Source: an uncultured Spirochaetales bacterium (GTDB taxonomy: Bacteria > Spirochaetota > Spirochaetia > Sphaerochaetales > Sphaerochaetaceae). From it: a DNA stretch of 64,000 nt. Under the pieces are notes generated by a model. That model saw only the letters and a program-made list of their open reading frames with translations, was not told where the DNA came from and made no database searches. Location: positions 70,683 through 134,682 of the forward strand of contig CAKQWE010000003.1 in assembly GCA_934277975.1 (NCBI GenBank). The letters are read 5' to 3'. The stretch's first letter is position 1. Each line of letters starts with the position of its first letter. The translations under genes and the position numbers were made by a program. This document shows positions 24,041-33,048 of this stretch, in pieces.

Positions 24041-24910
24041 TCAAACGTCCAAGTCATCATCAAACCTATCGTTTGAATCTCCTTCTACGTCTTCTTCTTT
24101 GTTTTCGTCCTCCACTATGGAGAAGTCGTCCTGGTCTTCCAATTGGTTTTCTACAATTTCATCGTATTGGTCGTCGTAGTCGTCCGCAAGGTTTGGGTTC
24201 CAGTCCATTGGACGCTTTGTGAGGATCATGTCTCCAAACGGCTCAGGCTGGTCAACAAGAACTATCTTGTCCTTGACTGCTTCAAGGACCGCAAGGAACG
24301 AACATATCACATGTTCTGGAGTCCTCTTCACGAAGAGGTCTGAGAACATTATCGTGTCTCGGGTTTCGAACAATTCGTTCATAAGAGCGACCTTCTCCTT
24401 CTCCGATACATCTTCATATATGTTGAAGACCTTCTCTTCAATGAAGTTGTAGTCCTTCATCATCTTCGCGAACGTTTCAAGTAGATCCTGGACAGTGACG
24501 TCCTCCCAAAGCTCTTCATCTGAGAACGGAACCATGAACTCGGACTGCTTCCTTGAAACCACGAAGTCGTCTGACTTGTCAGTGCCCATGAGGAGCTCGG
24601 AGTACTTCTTGAACTTGGAGTATTCTAGAAGCCTTTCTACAAGCTCCTCTCTAGGGTCTACGTATTCTTCATCGAATTCGACTTCTATAGGAAGCATCAT
24701 TTGGCTCTTTATCCAAATGAGCTCAGCCGCCATCTTGTAGAACTCCGACAAATCCTGAAGCCCAATCTGCTCCGCATTGTGGATGTATTCGAGGAACTGG
24801 TCCGTAATCTGAGCGATTGGAATGTCATAGATGTTTATCTCGGCCTTCTGTATGTACGACAGAAGAACATCGAGAGGTCCATCGTATGCGGAGGTGTGGA
24901 ATTCTACCAT
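24041..24910 (-). CDS. scpA: segregation and condensation protein A
   Basis: Kleisin subunit of the SMC condensin complex. The N-terminal FHTSAYDGPLDVLLSYIQK segment and the IYDIPIAQITDQFLEYI block are hallmarks. A long acidic tail (about residues 240-289, rich in D and E) extends the protein to 289 residues. The gene is between recA and scpB in one operon. Confidence 0.94.
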   Translation of the reverse strand: MVEFHTSAYDGPLDVLLSYIQKAEINIYDIPIAQITDQFLEYIHNAEQIGLQDLSEFYKMAAELIWIKSQMMLPIEVEFDEEYVDPREELVERLLEYSKFKKYSELLMGTDKSDDFVVSRKQSEFMVPFSDEELWEDVTVQDLLETFAKMMKDYNFIEEKVFNIYEDVSEKEKVALMNELFETRDTIMFSDLFVKRTPEHVICSFLAVLEAVKDKIVLVDQPEPFGDMILTKRPMDWNPNLADDYDDQYDEIVENQLEDQDDFSIVEDENKEEDVEGDSNDRFDDDLDV

Positions 24911-24940
24911 TGAGCAAGCCTACCTTGAATCCCTTATCGT

Positions 24941-26008
24941 CTACTCTTCTGATTCCGTCTGGGATGACGTGTCTGTAGAGCCAAACATTGCAACCCTAAG
25001 TCTTCCATCGAGTTCAGACATCACATCAGGATTCTGCTTAAGGAATGTTATTGCGTTGTCCCTTCCCTGACCTATCTTCTCTCCGTTGTAGGAATACCAG
25101 GATCCTGTCTTTTCAAGGAAGCCGTACTTGAGCGCCCCGTCCAGAAGCCCTCCTGCATAGGAGATGCCTTCGTTGAAGTAGAGATCCAGCTCCACCTTTC
25201 TGAAAGGAGGTGCAACCTTGTTCTTGACGATCTTGACCCTGACCCTGTTTCCAATGAACTCGTCCGCTCCCTTTGAAATGGTTTCTATCTTGCGGACATC
25301 CATTCTGACCGAGCTGTAGAACTTGAGAGCGTTTCCACCGGTGGTTGTCTCAGGGTTTCCAAACATGACTCCAATCTTCATCCTTATCTGGTTTATGAAG
25401 ATAATGGTCGTTTTGCTCTTTGCAAGTATTCCCGTGAGCTTCCTCAATGCCTGGCTCATGAGACGTGCCTGAAGACCCATATGGGAATCCCCCATGTCCC
25501 CTTCCAGCTCCGCCTGAGGAGTGAGGGCTGCAACGGAGTCAACGACTATTATGTCAACGGCTCCGCTTCTAACCAACGATTCTGCGACTTCAAGCGCCTG
25601 TTCTCCGCTGTCTGGCTGTGATATCCAAAGCTCGTCTGTATTGACTCCCAGTTTCTTTGCATAAGCTGGGTCAAGGGCATGTTCTGCATCTATGAAAGCT
25701 GCTATTCCTCCAGCCTTCTGAGCCTCTGCTATTGCGTGAAGCGCCAATGTAGTCTTTCCAGACGACTCCGGTCCATATATCTCTATTATCCTTCCCCTTG
25801 GATATCCTCCAACACCAAGTGCTTCGTCTAGCAGAATGGAACCTGAAGGAATAACCTCTACGTTCTTGGATACAGAGCTGTCTCCAAGCCTCATGAGAGA
25901 ACCCTTTCCAAACTCCTTGTCTATCTGCTGCCTTGCAGCTTCAAGGGCTTCCATCTTGTGCTTGAGCATATCGTTCTCTTTGTTTTCGACAATCTTCTCT
26001 TTAGCCAT
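24941..26008 (-). CDS. recA: recombinase RecA
   Basis: DNA strand-exchange ATPase and SOS coprotease. The 355-residue protein has the Walker A GPESSGKT at residues 79-86, the IIVVDSVAALTP Walker B, the L2 loop FGNPETTTGGNALKFY and the C-terminal regulatory domain. A TAGGAG site lies before the ATG. I see no LexA-type box in the 50 bp between dtd and recA; transcription may come from upstream. Neighbours are dtd and scpA. Confidence 0.98.
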   Translation of the reverse strand: MAKEKIVENKENDMLKHKMEALEAARQQIDKEFGKGSLMRLGDSSVSKNVEVIPSGSILLDEALGVGGYPRGRIIEIYGPESSGKTTLALHAIAEAQKAGGIAAFIDAEHALDPAYAKKLGVNTDELWISQPDSGEQALEVAESLVRSGAVDIIVVDSVAALTPQAELEGDMGDSHMGLQARLMSQALRKLTGILAKSKTTIIFINQIRMKIGVMFGNPETTTGGNALKFYSSVRMDVRKIETISKGADEFIGNRVRVKIVKNKVAPPFRKVELDLYFNEGISYAGGLLDGALKYGFLEKTGSWYSYNGEKIGQGRDNAITFLKQNPDVMSELDGRLRVAMFGSTDTSSQTESEE

Positions 26009-26058
26009 AGTAAAAAACTCCTAATGTCTATCTAATGAACCATCCAAGATTCCAAGGT

Positions 26059-26517
26059 TCACTTTCCTGCAAACAGGTCGTCCGAATCCACGAGGATCGT
26101 CACAGGTCCGTCGTTTTCGTAGCACACATGCATGTGCGCCCCAAACAGGCCATGCTCTACGCAAAAGCCTTTGTCCCTGAGCACCTTCATGAAGTGCTCG
26201 TAGAGCCTGTTCGCATGCTCGGGCTTTCCTGCTTCGTCGTATGAAGGCCTATTGCCCTTGCGAATGTTAGCATACAGCGTGAACTGGCTCACAACAAGGA
26301 AGGATCCGTTGATATCTCCAACGCTTAGGTTCATCTTGTCGTTCTCGTCCCTGAAGATCCTCAGCTTGGATATCTTCTCCGCCATCTTCATGCAAACGAT
26401 TTCGTCGTCGCCGTCCGCAACGCCAAGATAGACCAAAAGCCCTTCTTCTATGGCTCCTACCTGAACTCCGTCCACCGTGACGCTTGCATCCTTCACCCTC
26501 TGAACAACCGCCCTCAT
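26059..26517 (-). CDS. dtd: D-aminoacyl-tRNA deacylase
   Basis: Removes D-amino acids from mischarged tRNA. At 152 residues it matches the family; the catalytic SQFTLY (77-82) and the Gly-cisPro segment NDGPVT (135-140) are intact. It starts 7 bp after rpe ends in the same operon. Confidence 0.95.
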   Translation of the reverse strand: MRAVVQRVKDASVTVDGVQVGAIEEGLLVYLGVADGDDEIVCMKMAEKISKLRIFRDENDKMNLSVGDINGSFLVVSQFTLYANIRKGNRPSYDEAGKPEHANRLYEHFMKVLRDKGFCVEHGLFGAHMHVCYENDGPVTILVDSDDLFAGK

Positions 26518-26524
26518 GCCAAAA

Positions 26525-27187
26525 TCACCTCATGCCTATGGACATCCTGTCCACGAAGAGCCTCTTGTCTGACGCCTTGAAGAAGGCAGATCCCGTGACG
26601 GCTGCATCAACACCCGCTTCATATACGTCAGGCATGGTCCTTTCGTTTATGCCTCCGTCGATCGACACGAGATATCTCCTCCCCCCTCTTTCACTGACAA
26701 GCCACTTCACCTTGTCTAGGCTGGAAGGAATGAAGCTCTGTCCTCCAAAACCAGGATTTACGCTCATCACAAGGACTAGGTCAACCTCGTCCAGAATTGG
26801 TCCAAGCACCTCTACGTCCGTGGCGGGTCTTATTGAGATACCTGCAAGGCAACCAAACTCCCTTATTCTTCTAAGGACTGGAACCACATCCTTGCATGCC
26901 TCGTAGTGGACCGTTACGGCCTGCGACCCAGCTGATACGAACTGCTCTACATACCTTATAGGGTCATCTATCATGAGATGGGTGTCGAAGAAAAGCTTGG
27001 AATGCGGTCTTGCGTCCTGGATGAACTTTGGTCCAAACGTTATGTTTGGGACGAACGATCCGTCCATGACGTCAAGGTGCACCCATGGTGCCGTGCTTTC
27101 ATCGATCTGCTTCAATGCCTCCCTCATGTCCGAAAAGTCCGCAGACAGGACTGACGGGGCTATCTTCACTCTTCTTTCCATACACAT
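26525..27187 (-). CDS. rpe: ribulose-phosphate 3-epimerase
   Basis: Interconverts ribulose-5-phosphate and xylulose-5-phosphate in the pentose phosphate pathway. TIM-barrel landmarks are present: APSVLSADF, HLDVMDGSFVPN (catalytic Asp), FDTHLMI, SVNPGFGGQSF and the phosphate site DGGIN. Two in-frame ATGs (27187, 27181) are possible; neither has a Shine-Dalgarno sequence. It is the first gene of the (-) series running to 18946. Confidence 0.95.
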   Translation of the reverse strand: MCMERRVKIAPSVLSADFSDMREALKQIDESTAPWVHLDVMDGSFVPNITFGPKFIQDARPHSKLFFDTHLMIDDPIRYVEQFVSAGSQAVTVHYEACKDVVPVLRRIREFGCLAGISIRPATDVEVLGPILDEVDLVLVMSVNPGFGGQSFIPSSLDKVKWLVSERGGRRYLVSIDGGINERTMPDVYEAGVDAAVTGSAFFKASDKRLFVDRMSIGMR

Positions 27188-27569
27188 ACATTAGCATCAA
27201 TCATAGTTTTTTTGAATACCGGACAAGCTGTTTTTGGAGAAATTCCTTAACATTTCAATAGTATTTCACCACAAATTTTGTATATAACAAGCAAAATTTC
27301 TAAAACCATCCAACAATTGCCACATAAAACCCTATAAGTAAGCAAACGCCAACGATGCTAGTTTTTGGTGCTGGGTCGGAGTCCTGCAGAAAGCTCAGAA
27401 GGAGTACAGCGGAAGCATAATTTTGTTGCCCAAAAGATTTTTTTGTGTTACCTTATGAACGTAGATAAAGATACAAAAAGAAAGCACATACCTGAGCAGG
27501 CGGATGTCTGCCCTTTTTTATTTACCTTTCACCTACGATGAAAGCAGGACGCAGAACAAGGAGCAAAAA
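27188..27569 (+). other. 380-bp non-coding interval upstream of greA
   Basis: The interval lies between divergent rpe (-) and greA (+). The rpe-proximal half is AT-rich and should hold promoters; TATATAAC (27281-27288) is a possible -10, but no convincing -35 accompanies it. A GC-richer block (about 27370-27415) could be structured RNA but matches no RNA family I know. A terminator hairpin lies at 27496-27519. I found no open frame with a ribosome binding site. Confidence 0.5.
27496..27519 (+). terminator. intrinsic terminator in the greA leader
   Basis: GCAGGC (27496-27501) pairs with GTCTGC (27506-27511; one G-T) around GGAT, and CC plus six T follow. There is no gene upstream on this strand for 7 kb of opposite-strand genes, so it must end a leader RNA or a small RNA. 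It is 50 bases before the greA start. Confidence 0.65.
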
Positions 27570-30248
27570 ATGACTGCAACTGAAGTTAGAGACTTGATTA
27601 GCAATGATTTGTGGCAGAACACCAATATAGCCTCTGTGGGTGTAGAAGACTTCAAGAAGCTTGATGCCGCCGCTGCAAAGCTTACTGATGCGGAGGACAG
27701 GCAGGAGTTCAAAAGCGCTTGTGAAGCCCTTTTGGATGAGAACCATAGCAACTCAATAGCCATAAGATATCTGGCAACCATAACTGGTCGTCACCCAATG
27801 GACGACAGGTACATCTTTACAGTTCTTGAACAGTACTACGAGGCATCCAAATGGGATGAAGTGATCTTTCTAGGCAACAAGATACTCACGTTCAACGAGA
27901 GTTCGTACGCACTTAAAGTCCTTGCGGACTGCTACGAAACGCTCAAGGACGAAGAGCGGAAGATAGAGACATGGGAAAGGCTCGTGAAGGTCGATTTCGA
28001 AGAGACGGAGGTCCTTTACAAGCTCGCCTCCTACTTCGAGGCCAAGGGAGAGACCCAGGCGGCGATGAACTACTATCGCAGCATCATCCGCAGGCATATA
28101 AAGGCTCAGGACCTTTCAGCCCTCAAGAACGTGTGGACGAAGATCGTATCCCTCAAGGGTGAGAGTCCTGAATACCTCATTGGACTTGCATCCAAGATTG
28201 CGGACTCCATGGGCAGCGAGAAAGGAGCCTACTTCTTCAACTATATATACGAGAAAGGAAACTTCGACAACAACACCAACATCGACATACTAAAAGCCAT
28301 AATAAAGTACGCACCTCACGACCTTGCTTCCAGAGACAGGCTCATAGAGCTTTGGAAGGAGAAGTACAAGGACAATCCAAGGCTTGAGTACTGCCTTAGC
28401 AACACAGGAATCCTCAACGACTACCTCAACATCAATGTTGCAATAGAGAAGTTCGAAAAGGAGATTGAGTTTGTAGAAGGCGCCTTCGTGTACCATGAGA
28501 CTTGGAGGCTTGGTAGGATAATGAAGATCCTCAAGGACGAGATGCAGATAATGTTCGCAGGCAAAGGCACCCACACGATGAGCTGCTCAATGGCTTTCAA
28601 GAGCCTGAGGGTCCTCCCAAAGAGCCATATCTGGGTTCTTAAGGCAGCAGTTCCAAAGGAAAGGCTTGCCGCAAAGTTCAAGCAGGATATCCAGTGGGGA
28701 CTCAAGGTCCTGCTCTCCTCGCTTGGGAACCAGGCTTCATTCAAACAGATGAAGGCTGAGCTCTGTCCTTCGATCCTCACAGAAAAGGAGTACTCTGTTT
28801 GGTCTGCAGCTGCAAAGAAGGAACTTACGACTAATCCATACTTTGGCATTAGCGAGAGCTCCAATGACATCTACGTTCTCAGAACAAGTCCAATCACATA
28901 CGAAGAAAAGACCCTGAGTCTGTTCAGGAATGCAAAGGACATCTACGAAAAGATAAGGATAATGAAGGATTTCATCGCCCACAAAGGCCAGACTGACAGC
29001 GATGAATTTGCAAATATAGTCGCATTCTTCGAAGGCAAGGCGCAGACATCCGGCAACGAAGGTATCGTTTCATACCTTGTCCTCTGCGAGCTCAAAGGAC
29101 GCAACGGCATGAGCTTTGTGAACGTCAACGGAACGTTCGACGACTACTATTCTCGCATCTCCAACGTGGGTACGTTCTTTACGTCAATTCAGGACTCAGA
29201 GCTCAAGAGGGCCTTCATTGACGGCATCGTGGACAACGAAGAGAACTGGCAGGAAATACTCATAACTCTGTACCCTCTGTACATGACGGCATACATGGCT
29301 GACTGCATTCGCAAAGGCCCACGCAAGAACGCACTTACAAAAGTCCTTGCACAGGCAGCCATCAGCTACAAGGATGACCCTGACTTCTTCCTATATCTTG
29401 ACAAGACATTCTCCGACAAGGATTGGGCCAAGGCCAAATGTTCATCCGAGTCCCTTCTTCTCACGAAGCTGTCTCTGCTTGGAGTCGTCAACAGGAAGAT
29501 CGACAACCAGACCGATGTTTCTGAGAACAAGAAACGTCAGAAGCTCCTTGACGCCAACCTATTCACAGAGGATAGGCTCGTCTATCGCTACCTTGACCAG
29601 GCCGATGCCTACCAGGCCCAAAAGCTCTACTCCATGCTCAAGGGAATTCCTGACATTGAGAACAGCAGGCTGTCCGTGAAGCACTACATCTCCACGAAGT
29701 TCCCAGAGGATTGGGAGGCCATAACAGGCGACAATCCAAACAAGGCCATAGACAAGAAGAAGATAATTCCAAAGGGACTGCTCTGCACTCAGGCTTTGCT
29801 TGATTCAAAGACCGCTGAACTCGACCACATCATGAACGTTGAGATTCCAGAGAACTCCAAGGAGATTGGAACCGCAAGGGAGCTTGGAGACCTTCGTGAG
29901 AATGCCGAGTACCAGTACGGCAAGGACAAGCAGAAGAACCTCAACTTTCTCATGAACAAGCTTACTGACGAAATCTCCGTAGCCCAGGTCGTAAAGCCTG
30001 AGGACGTAGATCTCCAGTATGTAAGCTTTGGAACCAAGGCTACATTCCATGACAACGCTACAGGCGTAGAGGTTACCTACACCATCTTGGGACCATGGGA
30101 GTCGGACCCAACCAAGAACATACTCAACTTCAAGGCACCGCTTGGCCAGAAGCTCTACAACCTTGAAAAGGGAGAGGAAACCAAGTTCACCATCAACGGC
30201 GTTGACTACGACTACACCGTCAAGGACATCCAGCTGGCTGATTTCTAA
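27570..30248 (+). CDS. greA: transcription elongation factor GreA, long spirochaetal form
   Basis: Rescues backtracked RNA polymerase by stimulating transcript cleavage. Only the last about 160 residues are a GreA domain: the coiled-coil tip ARELGDLRENAEY with its conserved acidic residues, then the C-terminal FKBP-like domain ending in the VDYDYTVKDI region. The first about 730 residues are a helical, TPR-like extension. Borrelia and Treponema GreA proteins are known to have a similar size (near 900 aa). ATG 27570 has AAGGAG 6 bases upstream; the longer frame to 27504 starts inside the leader terminator and is rejected. The gene is monocistronic, with a terminator after it. Confidence 0.92.
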   Translation: MTATEVRDLISNDLWQNTNIASVGVEDFKKLDAAAAKLTDAEDRQEFKSACEALLDENHSNSIAIRYLATITGRHPMDDRYIFTVLEQYYEASKWDEVIFLGNKILTFNESSYALKVLADCYETLKDEERKIETWERLVKVDFEETEVLYKLASYFEAKGETQAAMNYYRSIIRRHIKAQDLSALKNVWTKIVSLKGESPEYLIGLASKIADSMGSEKGAYFFNYIYEKGNFDNNTNIDILKAIIKYAPHDLASRDRLIELWKEKYKDNPRLEYCLSNTGILNDYLNINVAIEKFEKEIEFVEGAFVYHETWRLGRIMKILKDEMQIMFAGKGTHTMSCSMAFKSLRVLPKSHIWVLKAAVPKERLAAKFKQDIQWGLKVLLSSLGNQASFKQMKAELCPSILTEKEYSVWSAAAKKELTTNPYFGISESSNDIYVLRTSPITYEEKTLSLFRNAKDIYEKIRIMKDFIAHKGQTDSDEFANIVAFFEGKAQTSGNEGIVSYLVLCELKGRNGMSFVNVNGTFDDYYSRISNVGTFFTSIQDSELKRAFIDGIVDNEENWQEILITLYPLYMTAYMADCIRKGPRKNALTKVLAQAAISYKDDPDFFLYLDKTFSDKDWAKAKCSSESLLLTKLSLLGVVNRKIDNQTDVSENKKRQKLLDANLFTEDRLVYRYLDQADAYQAQKLYSMLKGIPDIENSRLSVKHYISTKFPEDWEAITGDNPNKAIDKKKIIPKGLLCTQALLDSKTAELDHIMNVEIPENSKEIGTARELGDLRENAEYQYGKDKQKNLNFLMNKLTDEISVAQVVKPEDVDLQYVSFGTKATFHDNATGVEVTYTILGPWESDPTKNILNFKAPLGQKLYNLEKGEETKFTINGVDYDYTVKDIQLADF

Positions 30249-30271
30249 TCCCCTTCCCTATTCCACCAACA

Positions 30272-30318
30272 AAAGGACTGCGCCACAAGGTTCGATCGAC
30301 CTTGGTCGCAGCCCTTTG
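30272..30318 (+). terminator. terminator after greA
   Basis: A long stem: AAAGG and CTGCG on the left pair with CGCAG and CCCTTT on the right, closed by CAAGGT/ACCTTG around TCGATCG, with a small internal bulge. The downstream T stretch is interrupted (TTTGTTGTATTT). It begins 23 bases after the greA stop. Confidence 0.75.
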
Positions 30319-30338
30319 TTGTATTTGAATAGCTTTTA

Positions 30339-30505
30339 GAGGAACTTTCAAAACTCCTTCATGAGTCCTGGCCATGCCCTGCACGGCTGGAAATCCGCCT
30401 TCAGCAACTTCATAATGCACAAAGCATTGCCGCAGTTGCTTCAGACGGCTTCCATCACGGCAATCCATGTCCAATCCACACAAAGCATGGTTTTGAAAGT
30501 TGCTC
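30339..30505. repeat. 16-bp inverted repeats, MITE-like unit
   Basis: GAGGAACTTTCAAAAC (30339-30354) is the inverse of GTTTTGAAAGTTGCTC (30490-30505) with one mismatch. The 135 bases between have no supported gene. Nearby are two direct copies of AAAATGCGGACAA (30532-30544, 30573-30585) and an inverted TGTCCGCA (30509-30516). Together with the ISL3 remnant this looks like layered insertion debris. Confidence 0.65.
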
Positions 30506-30637
30506 TAATGTCCGCAAAAGATGAAAAATGGAAAATGCGGACAAAAAAGTGTACGCAAAATCAGAAAAATCCAAAATGCGGACAATGCTTCAGTACAATG
30601 CATTCAGAAGAAAAGGTTCTTCACGGAAAGTTGTTAA

Positions 30638-31045
30638 AACCAAAAAACACAGAAGGACCTGAACATACCCATAGACAAGGATATCTCAATCCACCTTTCA
30701 TGCCAACAGTTCGAATGCAGCCGATTCGATGTAGGAGAGGACAGGTCGGTGCTGTTCTTCAAAAGCAACCGTAGCAGCGGCGAAGAGGTCTGCTCGTTCT
30801 GCGGAGGCAGGGTGCATGCCCACGGCAGGGCCGGCACCACATTGAAGGACATGCCGCTGTGGTTCGGCGTCCCATTTGAGCTTGAAGTGGAGCACCACAG
30901 ATACAGATGCACATGCTGCGGCGGGAGCTTCGGCGAAGGCATATGCATGGGATATCCCGGAACAAGGATCACGTACCGTGCGGCCAGGTGGGTGCAGGAG
31001 CTGCTTCGCTGGAGGCTGCCGATATCGGCTGTCCATGAGATTGGT
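30638..31045 (+). pseudogene. ISL3-family transposase, N-terminal remnant
   Basis: The open frame (no start codon) encodes the N-terminal zinc-binding and DNA-binding region of an ISL3-type transposase: C-x2-C in CSFCGG, the HGRAGTTLKDMPLWFGVPFE block, then YRCTCCGGSFGEG with the second Cys pair, followed by the helix-turn-helix-like RWVQELLRWRLPISAVHEIG. After that the similarity stops and the frame runs into non-matching sequence. The catalytic DDE domain is absent. The element is therefore inactive. Confidence 0.85.
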
Positions 31046-31096
31046 TCATTTTTTTCTGTTTTCTTATGGCTCTAATAAGCTTATCCATTGCATTTG

Positions 31097-31137
31097 CCTA
31101 TCATTTGTTTTTTATGAATGGTATATCAAATGATAGG
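31097..31137. repeat. 11-bp perfect inverted repeat between IS remnant and MATE gene
   Basis: CCTATCATTTG (31097-31107) and CAAATGATAGG (31127-31137) are perfect inverses 19 bases apart. The structure lies 35 bases past the MATE stop codon. It has no T-run, so it may be an IS end or a weak transcript-end structure. Confidence 0.7.
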
Positions 31138-31171
31138 TGTAGTCTAAATAGATTTGTTCCTATGGACGTTC

Positions 31172-32548
31172 TTATAGGTTGGTATCAAGCTTTCTGTAGT
31201 TGACGGCAAAGCATATGATTTCTGCGACAGCTGTGATGAGCCATGAGAAAATGTAAAGCAAGTACAGGGATGGAATGGTATGGAAATGGGCGAATACGGT
31301 GTAGATCCATATAACACGGAACACGCAGGAGCCCGTTATGACGATGACCGTTGGTGCAAGGCTTTTTCCAATGCCTCGACAGGCTGCAATCGAACAATCC
31401 ATGAAGGCACTGAAGGCGTATGAGAAGCACATGATCTGAGTACGTTGGAGCCCTGCTTCGATGACGGCTTCATCATTGGCGAACAGTGACAGAAACTCTC
31501 TTCCAAAAAGATACAAGGCACCGCCAAGCACCGCACCTGCTAGGAAGGAGTATGCTATACCTATGAAATAGCTTTTCAGTACACGGTCATGTTTTGCAGC
31601 TCCTAGGTTCTGTCCCATGAAGGTTGAACAGGCTGTGTAGAATGCAGCCATGACGTTGTAGATGATGGAATCGGCATTGGCGGCGGCTGAATTTCCCTCG
31701 ACCATGACGGAGCTGAAGGAGTTCACGGCACTTTGAATGAATAGGTTTGCAATGGCGAAGATGGCGTTTTGGAGCCCTGCTGGGATTCCTAGGCCTAGAA
31801 GACGTTTTCCCTCTGTTTTATCCATTCCGTTTTTCAATTCCTGAAAGCGGAATGAGCAGTCGTCATTTTGTCGTCCCATGTGCATCAGAATCAACACGGC
31901 AGATACATACTGGGTTATGATGCTGGCCAGTGCAACACCATCCTCAGCCATATTGCAGACGATGACGAAGAACAGGTTGAGGAGTACGTTTAGAATGCCT
32001 GCCGTCATGAGATATGCAAGCGGACGCTTTGTGTCTCCGTTTGCGCTGAGCACTCCATTGCCAAAATTGAAGATGCCTAGAGCCGGCATACCCAATGCAT
32101 AGATGCGGAAATAGAGCACGGCACCTTCAATGAGGTCGTCCTTCGTACCTAGCAGCTCAAGCATGAATCGTGCGGAAACGAGGCAAAGAATCATGATGAT
32201 GCAGCCTGTTGCAAGGCAGATTGCAAATGCGGTGCGGATGGAAGCTGATGTTCGGGCTTTGTCCCTGGCTCCTAGATGCTGTGCAACTCGTACATTGACG
32301 GCGCTTCCCATACCAATTAGGAAACCTGTAAACAACGATACAAGAATCGTTGTCGAGCCTACAGATCCCAATGCCTCTGCACTTGAGAATTTGCCTACGA
32401 CGGCTACATCCGCCATGTTGAAGAGCACCTGCAGGAGTTGTGACAACATAAGCGGGATGCTGAAAAGGAACATATTCTTCCACAGAGAACCTTCAACGAT
32501 TTGAATCTCTCCGTGCGTGTTTCTGATATTCAAAGACTGATCTGCCAT
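31172..32548 (-). CDS. MATE family efflux transporter
   Basis: A multidrug and toxic compound exporter, 458 residues with 12 hydrophobic segments. The SIPLMLSQLLQVLFNMADVAVVG N-terminal helix pair and the matching segment in the second half (IPAGLQNAIFAIANLFIQSAVNSF) are typical of the NorM/DinF-like branch. ATG 32548 (MADQ) is chosen over 32584 because the sequence before it has no ribosome binding site in either case and the family starts about 20 residues before the first helix. The substrate is unknown. It stands alone, divergent from higBA. Confidence 0.88.
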   Translation of the reverse strand: MADQSLNIRNTHGEIQIVEGSLWKNMFLFSIPLMLSQLLQVLFNMADVAVVGKFSSAEALGSVGSTTILVSLFTGFLIGMGSAVNVRVAQHLGARDKARTSASIRTAFAICLATGCIIMILCLVSARFMLELLGTKDDLIEGAVLYFRIYALGMPALGIFNFGNGVLSANGDTKRPLAYLMTAGILNVLLNLFFVIVCNMAEDGVALASIITQYVSAVLILMHMGRQNDDCSFRFQELKNGMDKTEGKRLLGLGIPAGLQNAIFAIANLFIQSAVNSFSSVMVEGNSAAANADSIIYNVMAAFYTACSTFMGQNLGAAKHDRVLKSYFIGIAYSFLAGAVLGGALYLFGREFLSLFANDEAVIEAGLQRTQIMCFSYAFSAFMDCSIAACRGIGKSLAPTVIVITGSCVFRVIWIYTVFAHFHTIPSLYLLYIFSWLITAVAEIICFAVNYRKLDTNL

Positions 32549-32680
32549 GTTCTTCGCCTCGGTGAATTGAAAACCACAGTCCATTTGTTTTTACGTGTGC
32601 CAAGGATATCCAAATGCATGGTTTTTATCAATGTTTTTCCTGAACTGATTCTGTCTTGGAAAAACTCTACTATAAAAGCA

Positions 32681-32709
32681 TTGACTGTTCCCAAAATGGG
32701 AAGTATATT
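32681..32709 (+). promoter_or_regulatory. higBA promoter with palindromic operator
   Basis: TTGACT (32681-32686), 17 bases, and TATATT (32704-32709) form a near-consensus promoter. The spacer is filled by an inverted repeat TTCCCA-AAA-TGGGAA (32688-32702). A second one, GTTC-N7-GAAC (32718-32732), lies at the expected transcription start. HigA antitoxins repress their own operon by binding such palindromes, so these are candidate operators. Confidence 0.72.
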
Positions 32710-32754
32710 TGATATGTGTTCTTTTATAGAACGGAGAGTGGTAAAGGAGTTTGA

Positions 32755-33048
32755 ATGCACATAATAGCCAGAAAGACATTATGTGACTATTGGATAAAAT
32801 TTCCTGAGACGGAGCAGGCATTGAAGTCGTGGTTTGCCGAGGCTTTGAAAGCCCAATGGTCAAATCCATCGGATATCAAGGCTGAATACAGGTCTGCCAG
32901 CATATTGAAGAACAATAGAGTTGTATTCAATATATGTGGAAACAAACACAGGCTTATCGTTCGGGTGAACTACAGTTCAAAGACTGTGTTCATTAGATTC
33001 TTGGGGTCTCATGTAGAATACGATAGAATAGTTGCGGAGGAAGTGTAG
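32755..33048 (+). CDS. higB: toxin HigB, type II toxin-antitoxin system
   Basis: A 97-residue RelE-superfamily mRNA interferase of the HigB subfamily, which cuts mRNA on the ribosome. Conserved elements include the N-terminal ARKTL--YW segment, the NNRVVFNICGNKHRLIV beta-strand core and the final H-EYDRI. An AAAGGAG site lies 4 bases before ATG. As usual for hig loci, the toxin gene comes first; it overlaps the antitoxin gene by one base (TAGTG). Confidence 0.9.
   Translation: MHIIARKTLCDYWIKFPETEQALKSWFAEALKAQWSNPSDIKAEYRSASILKNNRVVFNICGNKHRLIVRVNYSSKTVFIRFLGSHVEYDRIVAEEV

Noticed and set aside
26009..26058. LexA/SOS box before recA
   Set aside because: No palindromic CTG...CAG or GAAC...GTTC type box found in the short dtd-recA interval.
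27370..27420. Small SRP RNA or other known ncRNA in the greA leader
   Set aside because: A GGTGCTGGGTC...GAAGGAG...CAGC stretch is loosely reminiscent, but the conserved SRP tetraloop/asymmetric loop sequence is not present and no closing helix could be drawn.
27504..27569. N-terminal extension of GreA from 27504
   Set aside because: It begins inside the terminator stem and has no ribosome binding site; ATG 27570 has a good one.
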